A stretch of 64,000 bases of DNA from an uncultured Bacteroides sp. (GTDB lineage Bacteria > Bacteroidota > Bacteroidia > Bacteroidales > Bacteroidaceae): assembly GCF_963675905.1 (NCBI RefSeq), contig NZ_OY780936.1, positions 3,605,946-3,669,945 on the forward strand, in the 5' to 3' direction. The notes beneath the pieces are model-generated. The model searched no databases and was not told where the DNA came from. It was given only the letters and a program-made list of their open reading frames with translations. This document shows, one piece after another, positions 55,238 to 64,000 of this stretch; position 1 is the first letter of the stretch; every line of letters begins with the position of its first letter. A program made the translations under genes and the position numbers.

Positions 55238-58200
55238 ATGAAAAGAAAATTAATGTTGTTATTGACATGCCTTTTTGTAGGCATAGGTCTAGTAACCGCC
55301 CAAAATCTGAAAGTAACAGGTGTTGTTCTTTCTGAGGAAGATGGGTTACCTGTAATAGGTGCATCGGTATTGGTTAAAGGTACTACTATAGGTACTTCTA
55401 CTGATATGGATGGAAAGTTTACTTTGTCGAACATTCCAAGTTCTGCAAAGGCACTGGTTGTATCTTACATCGGTATGAAAAAAAATGAAGTTGCTATTAA
55501 ACCAAATCTAAGAATAACTCTTACTGCTGATGCAAAGGTTATTGATGAGGTTATGGTCGTAGCTTACGGAGTAACAAAAAAAGCTTCCTTTACAGGATCT
55601 GCTTCATCGGTGAAAGCTGCAGATGTTTCTTCTCAAAAAGAGTCTTTGGTTAAATCGTTACAAGGAAAAGTTGCAGGTGTCCGTATTGGTGGCTCTACAG
55701 GGGATCCGGGTGCTGACCAAAAGGTTCTTATTCGTGGTATTAGTTCAATTAGTGCATCAAGTCAACCTTTATATGTTATAGATGGTGTTCCAGTTGTTAA
55801 TAACGATGTAACATCTGGTTTGAAGTCACAATCAGTATTATCTTCAATTAATCCAGACGATATTGAAAGTCTTACTGTTTTAAAAGATGCAGCAGCTGCA
55901 TCACTATATGGTTCTCGTGCTGCAAATGGTGTTATTATTATTACAACCAAAAAGGGAAAAGAAGGTAAAACAAAGGTTTCTTACAATATGGAAACAGGTT
56001 GGACTCAAATGGCTGTAGGTGGACAATACACACCGATGAGTGCTTCGGATCTCAAAGATTACTATTATGAAGGTACTAAGAATTATTATATAGTTCGTGA
56101 AGGTATGACTGAAGCTGAGGCTATTACTGCTGCAAATGCAGATAATCCTTCGTGGTTTCAAAATTATGATAGTGATATAAATACCAATTGGAAGGATGAA
56201 GTTTATCGCAAAGGATTTATTACTGATCATCAAGTAGCAATAAGTGGAGGTAATGAAAAAACTAAAATTTATACAGGCTTTGGATATAATAAAACTGAAG
56301 GTTTGATTAAAGGCAGTGAATTTGAACGTTATAGTGGACGTATTAATGTTGATCATCAAGCTTATAATTGGTTGCGAGTTAGTGCTCGTCAGAGTATTTC
56401 TTTTTCAAATACTGAAGGATTCCGTGACCAGAATGATCAAGCTCAAGGGATTGGAACCTCATCTCCACTTTCAATATTGTTTTCAATGGATCCAACAGCT
56501 GCGAATAAATTAGAAGATGGTTCTTATAATCCAAATGCAGCTTTTAGCTCTAAAATTTCTAATCCTAATTTAATGTTAGGACAAAGTACAGGGACAAATG
56601 CTGAAACAGTTTCTTCTGAAACGATGAGAAGTATGACAAATTTTGAGGCTGAAGTAACATTACCTTATGGCTTTTCTGCAAAATCAGTCTTTGGATATGA
56701 TTATATGGATAATAAAGAGCGTGAATTCTGGGCTCCTGGAAGCGCTAATGGCCAATCATTAAAAGGGCTAGGAGTTCGTTATGATTATACAAATAAGACA
56801 ATGACATCGTCTTCTACTCTTAACTATTTAAGAAGCTTTGGAAAACATAATGTCCGTGCACTTGCTGGTTTTGAAGTTGAAGATCGTAGTTTATTATATA
56901 CATATGCTTCAGCAAAATCATATTCTACTGATAAACTTCCTGAGTTGGCTAATGGACAGCCTTATGAATCTTCAAGTACTATTTATGAATCTTCAATAAT
57001 GTCTTGGCTTGGCAATGTAAACTATGATTATGATAATAAATATTATTTGTCAGCAAGTTTCCGTCGTGATGGATCTTCTCGTTTAGGAGTTGATAATCGT
57101 TGGGCAAATTTCTGGTCGGTTTCTGGTGCTTGGCGTATTAGCTCTGAAGAATTTCTTCAAGGAAATGATTTGTTTTCTGATTTGAAACTTCGTGCATCAT
57201 ACGGTACTAATGGTAACTTACCAAGTGATTATTATGCAAACCTTGCAACATATTCTTTTAGTGGAGGATATGGCGATGAGAGTGCTATTTATTGGGGAAA
57301 TGCAGGTAATACTAAATTAGGTTGGGAAAAATCTAAAAACTTTAATATTGGAGTTGACTGGTCTTTGTATAACCGTGTGAATGTATCGCTTGAATATTAT
57401 AATAAGTTAACTACGGATTTGCTTTTTGAAGTCCCTACTAGTATATTAACAGGATTTTCTTCAAATTGGCAGAATCTAGGAAAGGTAAAGAATTCTGGTG
57501 TTGAATTTTCTATCAGTTCAACGAATATTGTAACAAATGACTTTTCTTGGTCTACTTCTTTGAACTTAACTAAACAAAGTAATAAAGTTAAAGGGTTACC
57601 TGAAGGAAACGATGTTATGTATGGTGATGGTAATATGTATTTGCTTCGTGAAGGTGTATCTATGCATACATTCTATTTGCCAGAGTGGTTAGGAGTTAAT
57701 TCTCAAACAGGCTTAGGTGAGTTCTATATTGATCCTTCTTTGAAAAGCCGTGATAAAGTTGTTAATGGACAAACTGTAACAGATGGTAATGTTACCAATT
57801 ATTATTCAAAGGCTGGTAAGACGACTGTTGGTAAAGCTTTGCCTGATTGGTTGGGTGGTATTACAAATACCTTTACTTATAAAAATTTCGATTTGTCATT
57901 TATGGTTTCATTTCAGACTGGCGCAAGCTTATTTGATTATCCAGGATATTTCTTAACTTATAGTGATGGTGTTCGTATGGGTAGCTTTAGCGTGTCTGAA
58001 GAGGTTGCTGGTAATTATTGGAAACAACCAGGAGATAAGGTTGATTTTCCAAAACCAATTTACCAAAACCCATATCGTTCTGATAAATTCTCTTCTCGTA
58101 CAATAAAATCGACTGATAATGTCCGTATGAGAGATATTACTTTTGGTTACAAAGTTCCTGTTTCAAAGAAATATATAAGTAACTTGCGTTTGTTCTTTAA

Positions 58201-58330
58201 GGCAAACAATCCATTTATGATTTATTGTGCTACTGATAATATTGATCCAGATGTTGATATTAATGGTTATCGTCAGGTAGATACTCCTCCAACAAAATCA
58301 TTTATGTTTGGTTTTAATATTGAGTTATAA
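55238..58330 (+). CDS. SusC-type TonB-dependent importer (second enzyme-less module)
   Basis: 1030 residues with signal peptide MKRKLMLLLTCLFVGIGLVT-AQ. A carboxypeptidase-regulatory-like domain (GVVLSEEDGLPVIGASVLVK) is followed by DEVMVVAYGVTKKASFTGSA. The plug contains SLQGKVAGVRIGGSTGDPGA, VLIRGISSISASSQPLYVID and AAASLYGSRAANGVIIITTK. The barrel ends ...SFMFGFNIEL. The last residue is Leu rather than the usual Phe, a minor oddity for BAM recognition. The N-terminal 100 residues closely resemble those of the susC genes at 42877 and 60397. The partner susD is 20 nt downstream. Confidence 0.94.
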   Translation: MKRKLMLLLTCLFVGIGLVTAQNLKVTGVVLSEEDGLPVIGASVLVKGTTIGTSTDMDGKFTLSNIPSSAKALVVSYIGMKKNEVAIKPNLRITLTADAKVIDEVMVVAYGVTKKASFTGSASSVKAADVSSQKESLVKSLQGKVAGVRIGGSTGDPGADQKVLIRGISSISASSQPLYVIDGVPVVNNDVTSGLKSQSVLSSINPDDIESLTVLKDAAAASLYGSRAANGVIIITTKKGKEGKTKVSYNMETGWTQMAVGGQYTPMSASDLKDYYYEGTKNYYIVREGMTEAEAITAANADNPSWFQNYDSDINTNWKDEVYRKGFITDHQVAISGGNEKTKIYTGFGYNKTEGLIKGSEFERYSGRINVDHQAYNWLRVSARQSISFSNTEGFRDQNDQAQGIGTSSPLSILFSMDPTAANKLEDGSYNPNAAFSSKISNPNLMLGQSTGTNAETVSSETMRSMTNFEAEVTLPYGFSAKSVFGYDYMDNKEREFWAPGSANGQSLKGLGVRYDYTNKTMTSSSTLNYLRSFGKHNVRALAGFEVEDRSLLYTYASAKSYSTDKLPELANGQPYESSSTIYESSIMSWLGNVNYDYDNKYYLSASFRRDGSSRLGVDNRWANFWSVSGAWRISSEEFLQGNDLFSDLKLRASYGTNGNLPSDYYANLATYSFSGGYGDESAIYWGNAGNTKLGWEKSKNFNIGVDWSLYNRVNVSLEYYNKLTTDLLFEVPTSILTGFSSNWQNLGKVKNSGVEFSISSTNIVTNDFSWSTSLNLTKQSNKVKGLPEGNDVMYGDGNMYLLREGVSMHTFYLPEWLGVNSQTGLGEFYIDPSLKSRDKVVNGQTVTDGNVTNYYSKAGKTTVGKALPDWLGGITNTFTYKNFDLSFMVSFQTGASLFDYPGYFLTYSDGVRMGSFSVSEEVAGNYWKQPGDKVDFPKPIYQNPYRSDKFSSRTIKSTDNVRMRDITFGYKVPVSKKYISNLRLFFKANNPFMIYCATDNIDPDVDINGYRQVDTPPTKSFMFGFNIEL

Positions 58331-58350
58331 TTATAAAGAAGAATTAGAAT

Positions 58351-59748
58351 ATGAAAAAGATATATTTAATTGGGGCTATTCTGAGTTTCGCATTATCTTC
58401 TTGCGATGATTTCTTAGATAAAAGTCCATCTACATCTCTTCCTGTAGAAGAAGCAATAACTTCAATGTCTGATTTACGAAATGCAGTGAATGGCGTTTCG
58501 TATCTTATGTCACAAGATCGCATGACTTATCCTGCCGATTTCGGAATCTATGCAGACTTAAAAGGTGAAGATTTTAAAGCTTTAAGTAATAATAATCAGT
58601 CTGGTCCTATAGCTCGTTATCAAATTACAAAAAATGATGAGCTTCCATATAATGCTTATTATTATTTTTATAAGGCACTTGCTAATGTAAATAAGGTATT
58701 ATCTAATATTGATAACATACCTGTTGGTAATGGAGAAGAATCTAATTTTAATGATTATAAAGGTCAATTATATGCATGGCGTGCTATGTTGCATTTTGAT
58801 TTAGCTCGTATTTTTTGTCAGGCACCAACTGCTGCTTCTGATGTTAATGCCGCAAATTCCGGTATTGCATTATCTACTGCTGTTTATGCTCCAGGTTATG
58901 TAGCTGCACGTTCTACCTTGAAACAAACTTATGACCAAATATTTGCAGATTTTGAGACAGCACTTCCTTTGCTTAGCAAATCTAAGGCAAATGGGTATAT
59001 TAATTATTGGGCAGCTTTAGCATTGCGTGCTCGTGCTCATCTTTATAATGGAGATAATGCTTTAGCTTTGGCAGATGCAAAAGATGTAATTGGTAGTACT
59101 GATTATTCTCTCTACACTAAAGAAAACTATGCTAAAGTTTGGGGTGATGCTTATACTACAGAATCTTTATTCGAGTTGACAACTACAATAACTTATAATG
59201 CTCAGCGTAATTCTATTGGCTATTATTGTAGTTCAGAAGGTTATGGTGAATGTGCTTTTGTAGAAGGTGGTGATCTTCTAAATTATTTAGAATCTCATCC
59301 ATTAGATGTTCGCTCAAAGCTAGTAAGTGTAGAAAGTGGCGAATTTCCAGGAAAGTATCCTGCTAAATATCCAGGCCGTGAAAGTAGCTTGTATGTTAAT
59401 AATCCAAAGATTATTCGTCTTTCGGATGTTTATTTAATAGCGGCAGAAGCTGCTTTGAAAACAACTGGCGGAAGTGCAGCTGCTTCATATATTAATACGC
59501 TTCGTCAAAATCGTATTACTGGTTATGTTGATGTTGCTTCTGTGACATTAAATGATATACTGTTTGAACGTCGTGTTGAACTGTTTGCAGAAAATAGTAT
59601 GGCTTTTGATTATTGGAGAAATAAATTATCAGTGAAAAATTCATTTATAGGTGTCGTTAATTATAATGATTACCGTACAGTTTTCCCAATTCCACAGGAA
59701 GAAATAGATATGGCTCCTGATATTTTAATCCAGAATCCAGAATATTAG
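58351..59748 (+). CDS. SusD/RagB-type surface lipoprotein (short)
   Basis: 465 residues, at the short end for the family. Lipobox FALSSC (Cys about 18) is followed by DDFLDKSPSTSLPVEEAI, a common SusD start. Core segments: YFYKALANVNKVLSNIDNIP, GQLYAWRAMLHFDLARIFCQ, YWAALALRARAHLYNGDNAL, IIRLSDVYLIAAEAALKTTG and ILFERRVELFAENSMAFDYW. It is the lid of the SusC at 55238. The operon ends here, with no enzyme or third surface protein. Confidence 0.93.
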   Translation: MKKIYLIGAILSFALSSCDDFLDKSPSTSLPVEEAITSMSDLRNAVNGVSYLMSQDRMTYPADFGIYADLKGEDFKALSNNNQSGPIARYQITKNDELPYNAYYYFYKALANVNKVLSNIDNIPVGNGEESNFNDYKGQLYAWRAMLHFDLARIFCQAPTAASDVNAANSGIALSTAVYAPGYVAARSTLKQTYDQIFADFETALPLLSKSKANGYINYWAALALRARAHLYNGDNALALADAKDVIGSTDYSLYTKENYAKVWGDAYTTESLFELTTTITYNAQRNSIGYYCSSEGYGECAFVEGGDLLNYLESHPLDVRSKLVSVESGEFPGKYPAKYPGRESSLYVNNPKIIRLSDVYLIAAEAALKTTGGSAAASYINTLRQNRITGYVDVASVTLNDILFERRVELFAENSMAFDYWRNKLSVKNSFIGVVNYNDYRTVFPIPQEEIDMAPDILIQNPEY

Positions 59749-59830
59749 TCATAAAGATAAAAAAGGTGTCTCATAAGAAGGGTCTTGAAAAAGTTGACCT
59801 TCTGAAGTTTTGAAAATCCTTTTATCTAAA

Positions 59831-59880
59831 AGAGAGCTCAAAATCTGCCAAAATAGATTTTGCGCTCTCTCTCTTTTTTA
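59831..59880 (+). terminator. Terminator after the second susCD pair
   Basis: AGAGAGC-T-CAAAATCT (59831-59846) pairs with AGATTTTG-C-GCTCTCT (59855-59870), followed by a CT- and T-rich tract. A smaller imperfect hairpin precedes it (about 59774-59803). The remaining 59881-60330 is AT-rich with nothing recognisable. Confidence 0.8.
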
Positions 59881-60332
59881 CCACTATTTACTTTTCAGCA
59901 ATTGATATTCCTCCTTATTTGATTATTCTATATTCTTAATAATCTTCTTTAATTACTCTTTTCAGAATAATATTTATTACTTATTTCCTACTAAAGACCA
60001 ATAGAGATGCATCTTGAAAGTGCTATATATATTCTGTATATAGCTATTTTGTTGCTATAACTACTCAATAATATTTTTGTCTATTTGCTGATATTTTGTG
60101 TATTCATTTCTTTGTTAATATGATTTATATATTTTGTATAATTAATCATATTGGAAGTGAAAATATAAAATGATTGACATATTGAAAACTAAAAATGCTT
60201 CTACTTGTATGTAAATTGATAGTTTTTATGACTAAATATATTATAAATGGTATTATATATGCAATTGTGTATCAAAATGGAATAAATATTTGCGTATTTA
60301 ATAAAAATAGTTTTTTATTTAGAATTTATTAA

Positions 60333-60340
60333 TAACTTTG
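60333..60340 (+). promoter_or_regulatory. Putative -7 box for the third susC
   Basis: TAACTTTG followed by CAAAATGTTAG parallels the boxes of the other two susC genes (TATATTTG and TATCTTTG, each followed by CAAATTGTTAG). Upstream of this box the similarity ends. Confidence 0.5.
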
Positions 60341-60396
60341 CAAAATGTTAGTGTAAAGTAAGTGTAATTAAGAAGTTAAACTTTATTAGTGAATTT

Positions 60397-63300
60397 ATGA
60401 AAAGAAAATTAATGTTGTTATTGACATGCCTTTTTGTAGGCATTGGTCTGGTAACCGCCCAAAATCTGAAAGTAACAGGAGTTGTTATTTCGGAAGAGGA
60501 TGGGCAACCTGTTGTTGGAGCTTCCATTTTAGTGAAGGGTACAACTGTTGGAACTATCAGTGATATTGATGGTAATTTTACGCTGTTTAATGTTCCAAGT
60601 TCGGCAAAATCTTTAGTTGTTTCATTTATTGGAATGAAATCAGCAGAAGTTGCAATTAAACCAACTGTGAAAGTTGTTCTTGTGTCTGATGCACAAGTTG
60701 TTGATGAAGTTGTTGTAACAGCTTTGGGTATTTCTCGTCAGAAGAAAGCTTTGGGTTATGCTGTTTCTGAAATTTCAGGAGACGAAATGTTGAAAGCTCG
60801 TGGTGGTGTAAGTAACCCAGTAAACTCTTTGCAGGGTAAGGTTGCTGGTCTTCAGATTCAGGGTGGATCTGGTTCTATGGGTGGTTCTTCTAAGATAATC
60901 ATTCGTGGTGTTAAATCAATCTCTGGAAACAATCAGCCTTTATTTGTAATTGATGGTGTGCCTATTGAAGGTACAGATTTTAATAATACCGATACTCAAA
61001 GAGGTGCTGGTGGATATGACTATGGTAACTTGGTTCAGGACTTAAACCCTGACGATATTGATAATATTTCTGTATTGAAAGGTCCTAATGCTTCTGCACT
61101 TTATGGTTCACGTGCTACCAATGGTGTTGTGATGATTACTACTAAAAAAGGTAAGAAAGGCGAAGGGTATGGCGTTACATTTAATTCTTCATTAGGTTTG
61201 GAAGTCGTTAATAAACTGCCTAAAATGCAAAATTGTATGGCGGTGGGTATGGTTTCTCAAATGTAACCCTTAATGGTAAGAAGTACTTATATCCTGATAT
61301 GAAAACAGATGAGAGCTGGGGAGATAAATATGAAGGTCAGGATTTTGTTTCATGGCTTGATTTGGCGAAATGGGAAGCTGGAGGTAAAGTTGGTGATCCA
61401 ACTACTTCAAAATGGAATGCTCCTAAGCACGATATTGATGATTTCTTTGAGACAGGTGTTGCTTTTACAAATAACATTTCTGTTAGCCAGGCTTCAGATA
61501 GAGCTACTGCACGTGTTTCTTATACAAACTCAGATTTAACGGGATACATGCCTAATAGTTCTTTAACAAAGAATATCTTTAATGTAGCTGCAACAGCCAC
61601 AAGTGCAGATAAACGTTTGGAAGTATTTACTAACCTTACATATTTTAATTCAAGAGCAAAAGGCCGCTCTGAAACAGGTTATGGAGATAATAATGTTATG
61701 CAGAAATTTATCCAGTGGGGGCATCGTGAACTTGATATGGCTGAATTGAAAAGCATGTATCAGTATCCTGATGGAAGTCAGACGACATGGAATCGTAATA
61801 AATGGGATGATCCTACAGCTGCATATAGCAATAACCCATATTGGTCTCGTTATATGAATTATGAGAATGACTCTCGTAATCGTGTATATGGAAATGTTGG
61901 TATGAGTTATAAAATTTTGGAAAATCTTAAATTTCAATATAAGGCTAACTTAGACTTTTTCGTTGATAAACAATATGAACGAAATGCTGTTTACTCTCAG
62001 GAGCAATCTCGTTATTCAGAGATTTCTCGTCAGCAAGTGGAAACTAACCACGAATTTATGTTGTCTTACAACAAACGTTTCCAGGATTTCTCATTTGATG
62101 TAAATGTAGGATCAAACATCATGAGCCGTAGATACGAATATGTACATGGAGAAACAGATGGAGGTTTGGCTATTCCTTTATTCTATAATCTTAAGAACTC
62201 AGTGAATCCAGCTACATCAGATAACTATCTTAGAAAAAAGTCTATTAATTCTCTGTTTGCTAGTGCAACAGTGGGTTACAAAAGTACTATATATTTAGAT
62301 ATGTCTTTACGTAATGACTGGTCGTCTACTCTTCCTAATGGTAATAACTCTTATATGTACCCATCGGTTACTGGTAGTTTTGTTTTCTCTGAACTGTTGA
62401 AAGAACAAACTCCTTGGTTAAGCTTTGGTAAATTGAGATTAGGCTATGCTCAGGTAGGTAATGACACTGATCCTTATCAGATTATTGATACTTATACTCA
62501 GTATACTAATATCACGTCTACTCCGGGATATATTATGAGTACTACTCTTAAGAATAGTAACTTAAAACCAGAATCAACTAATTCTTATGAAGCTGGTCTT
62601 GAATTGTCATTCCTGAATAACCGTTTAGGAATTGAAGCTACTTATTATTCAAGTGAAACAAAGAATCAGATTATTCCTCTGTCAATAACAGGTACTACTG
62701 GCTCTCTTTATAAAGTGGTAAACTCTGGTTTGATGACTAATCACGGTGTTGAGCTGGCTATTCATGGCACTCCTGTGAAGATAAAAGATTTCTCTTGGGA
62801 ATCATCTTTAGTTCTTGCATCTAATAAGAATAAGGTTAAGAAATTAGTTGATGGCGTATCTTACTATAAATTAGCCAGTGCTCCTTTCAAAGTTGAAATT
62901 GGTGCATTGGAAGGTAAGGAATATGGTGTAATCATGGGTACAGATTTTGTATATGATGATAAAGGTAACAAAGTAATCAATTCTGATGGAACTTACGCTT
63001 CTACTAGCGGAAATCAAAATATCGGGAAAGTTTATCCTGATTTTACAGGTGGATGGACAAATACCTTCCGTTATAAGAATCTTGATATGAGTGTATTGCT
63101 TGACTTCTCTAAAGGTGGACATTACTTCTCTACTTCTTATATGTGGGGTATGTATTCAGGTATGCTTGAAGAAACAGCTGCTTTAAACGAAAATGGTGTG
63201 AATATCCGTGAATCAATCGCTAATGGTGGTGGTGTGTTGTTACAAGGTGTAATGAAAGATGGAACTCCAAATACAACACGCTTGGATGCAGAATCTTATG

Positions 63301-63584
63301 GTGGTCAAATATATACCGGTCCAGCAGCCCAATCTGTATTTAGATCAGACTATCTGAAATTACGCGAAATTAATATAGGTTATAATGTACCTTTAAATAA
63401 AGCGTATTTTATCAAATCTCTTCGTGTTGCAGCTTATGGACGTAACTTAGCTGTATGGGGACCAGATGTTAAGCATTTTGATCCAGAAATGGCAATCACC
63501 AGTTCAGGAAACGTTCAAGGTGTAGAAGGTGGTGCTTTACCTTCTATTGCTAATTTTGGTTTGAATGTAAGTTTGAAATTTTAA
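60397..63584 (+). pseudogene. SusC-type importer gene with a single-base frameshift
   Basis: Signal peptide MKRKLMLLLTCLFVGIGLVT-AQ, a carboxypeptidase-regulatory-like domain, DEVVVTALGISRQKKALGYA and a complete plug are read in one frame up to KMQN (61233). That frame then gives CMAVGMVSQM and stops at 61264-61266. The adjacent frame continues at once with LYGGGYGFSNVTLNGKKYLY and runs to a normal barrel end (...NFGLNVSLKF). One base is missing near 61231-61235 (AAAATTG, one T short of AAT TTG). With it restored, the product would be 1062 residues, a standard SusC of the ALGIxRxxKALGY subtype. Either a true inactivating mutation or a homopolymer sequencing error. A SusD-like_2 gene follows 12 nt downstream. 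Confidence 0.85.
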
Positions 63585-63596
63585 TAGAAGTACATT

Positions 63597-64000
63597 ATGA
63601 AAAAAGTAGTATATTTATTTTTGATCCTTGCTTTATCTATAGGAGCTATATCCTGCGAGAAGCTTGAAAGTGTCAATACTGATCCCAACAATCCAGCAGA
63701 AGTACCAACAAATATGATAATGGCTGGTACAGAGAAAAAAATAATGGATTATGTTTATGATAACTGGTTTAGCGGACGCCAATGTTTAGTTTACAGCCAG
63801 TATTGGTGCCAAAGGAACTATACGGAAGAAGATCGTTATCAAATCCGTGAAAGTACAAATAATAGTTATTTTAACCAGTTATATACTTGTCTGGGAAATT
63901 TAGAAAATATTATTAAACTGAACTCAGATCCTAAAACTGCTGTTGCAATGTCTGCTAATGGAAATAATAAGAATCAGATTGCTGCGGCTATGATTCTTAA
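63597..64000 (+). CDS. SusD-like_2 surface lipoprotein, N-terminal 134 residues (runs off the window)
   Basis: The ATG at 63597 starts MKKVVYLFLILALSIGAISC, a lipoprotein signal with Cys at 20. EKLESVNTDPNNPAEVPTNM follows, the NTDP opening of the SusD-like_2 branch. YDNWFSGRQCLVYSQYWCQR and YFNQLYTCLGNLENIIKLNS continue in frame to the window end. It is the partner of the SusC 12 nt upstream. The subtype pairing (ALGI-type SusC with SusD-like_2) matches the beta-glucan locus. Confidence 0.88.
   Translation, partial: MKKVVYLFLILALSIGAISCEKLESVNTDPNNPAEVPTNMIMAGTEKKIMDYVYDNWFSGRQCLVYSQYWCQRNYTEEDRYQIRESTNNSYFNQLYTCLGNLENIIKLNSDPKTAVAMSANGNNKNQIAAAMIL

Noticed and set aside
59762-59810. Possible insertion-sequence end (GGTGTCTCATAAGAAGGGTC)
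   Set aside because: Resembles some IS termini, but no matching inverted end, target-site duplication or transposase is present; more simply part of the post-operon hairpins.

Overview
The window looks like a chromosomal segment of a Bacteroides-type member of the Bacteroidales. Reasons: low GC, tandem SusC/SusD pairs, giant hybrid two-component sensors with AraC-type outputs, lipoprotein signal peptides, TAnnTTTG-type -7 boxes with a spaced TTTG, and few Shine-Dalgarno sequences. The species cannot be fixed from the sequence alone.

Layout. 1-2150: 5' part of metF (minus strand), a DsbA/YjbH-like thioredoxin-fold protein and a small cupin. 2412-21367: a first glycan locus with a secreted GH2 enzyme, SusC, SusD, a beta-helix-like surface lipoprotein, a PA14-containing GH3 and a convergent hybrid two-component system (HTCS). 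21620-22192: a pentapeptide-repeat protein between the two regulators. 22425-36202: a second, compact locus in the order HTCS, GH16 (laminarinase-like), SusC, SusD, surface glycan-binding protein, GH3. This reads as a beta-1,3-glucan utilisation locus: GH16 cuts at the surface, SusCD imports, periplasmic GH3 finishes. 36289-42358: housekeeping genes (PhnA-like protein, tRNA-Lys, AI-2E-family permease, tdk, rsmI, a Cbp1-like coiled-coil lipoprotein, a YjjG-like phosphatase). 42877-64000: three SusC/SusD modules with no carbohydrate-active enzyme and no local regulator. The first also carries a surface lipoprotein and an M6 metalloprotease and faces an M16 peptidase, which suggests peptide rather than glycan uptake. 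The third susC carries a one-base frameshift. All three susC genes share signal-peptide DNA and a -7 box, and the first two also share about 300 bp of upstream DNA.

The most unusual content is non-coding. Two intergenic elements (37384-37725 and 54233-54577, 342 and 345 bp) have different sequences but the same plan. Each has twelve copies of an 8-bp word, six forward (F) and six reverse (R), in the order F F R F F F / R R R F R R, with nearly matching spacings. Pairing F with R gives a cloverleaf: outer stem, two side hairpins, middle stem-loop. The word differs between elements (GATCTAGC versus CCATCACT), yet F and R copies change together, which is covariation. A third locus (5529-5648) has the left half of the same plan with a third word. 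I do not recognise this as a named family. Other finds are a decayed GH29 fucosidase fragment (36938-37072), further inverted-repeat families beside it, a 22-bp tandem repeat, and an 11-bp perfect hairpin inside the signal-peptide codons of a GH3 gene.
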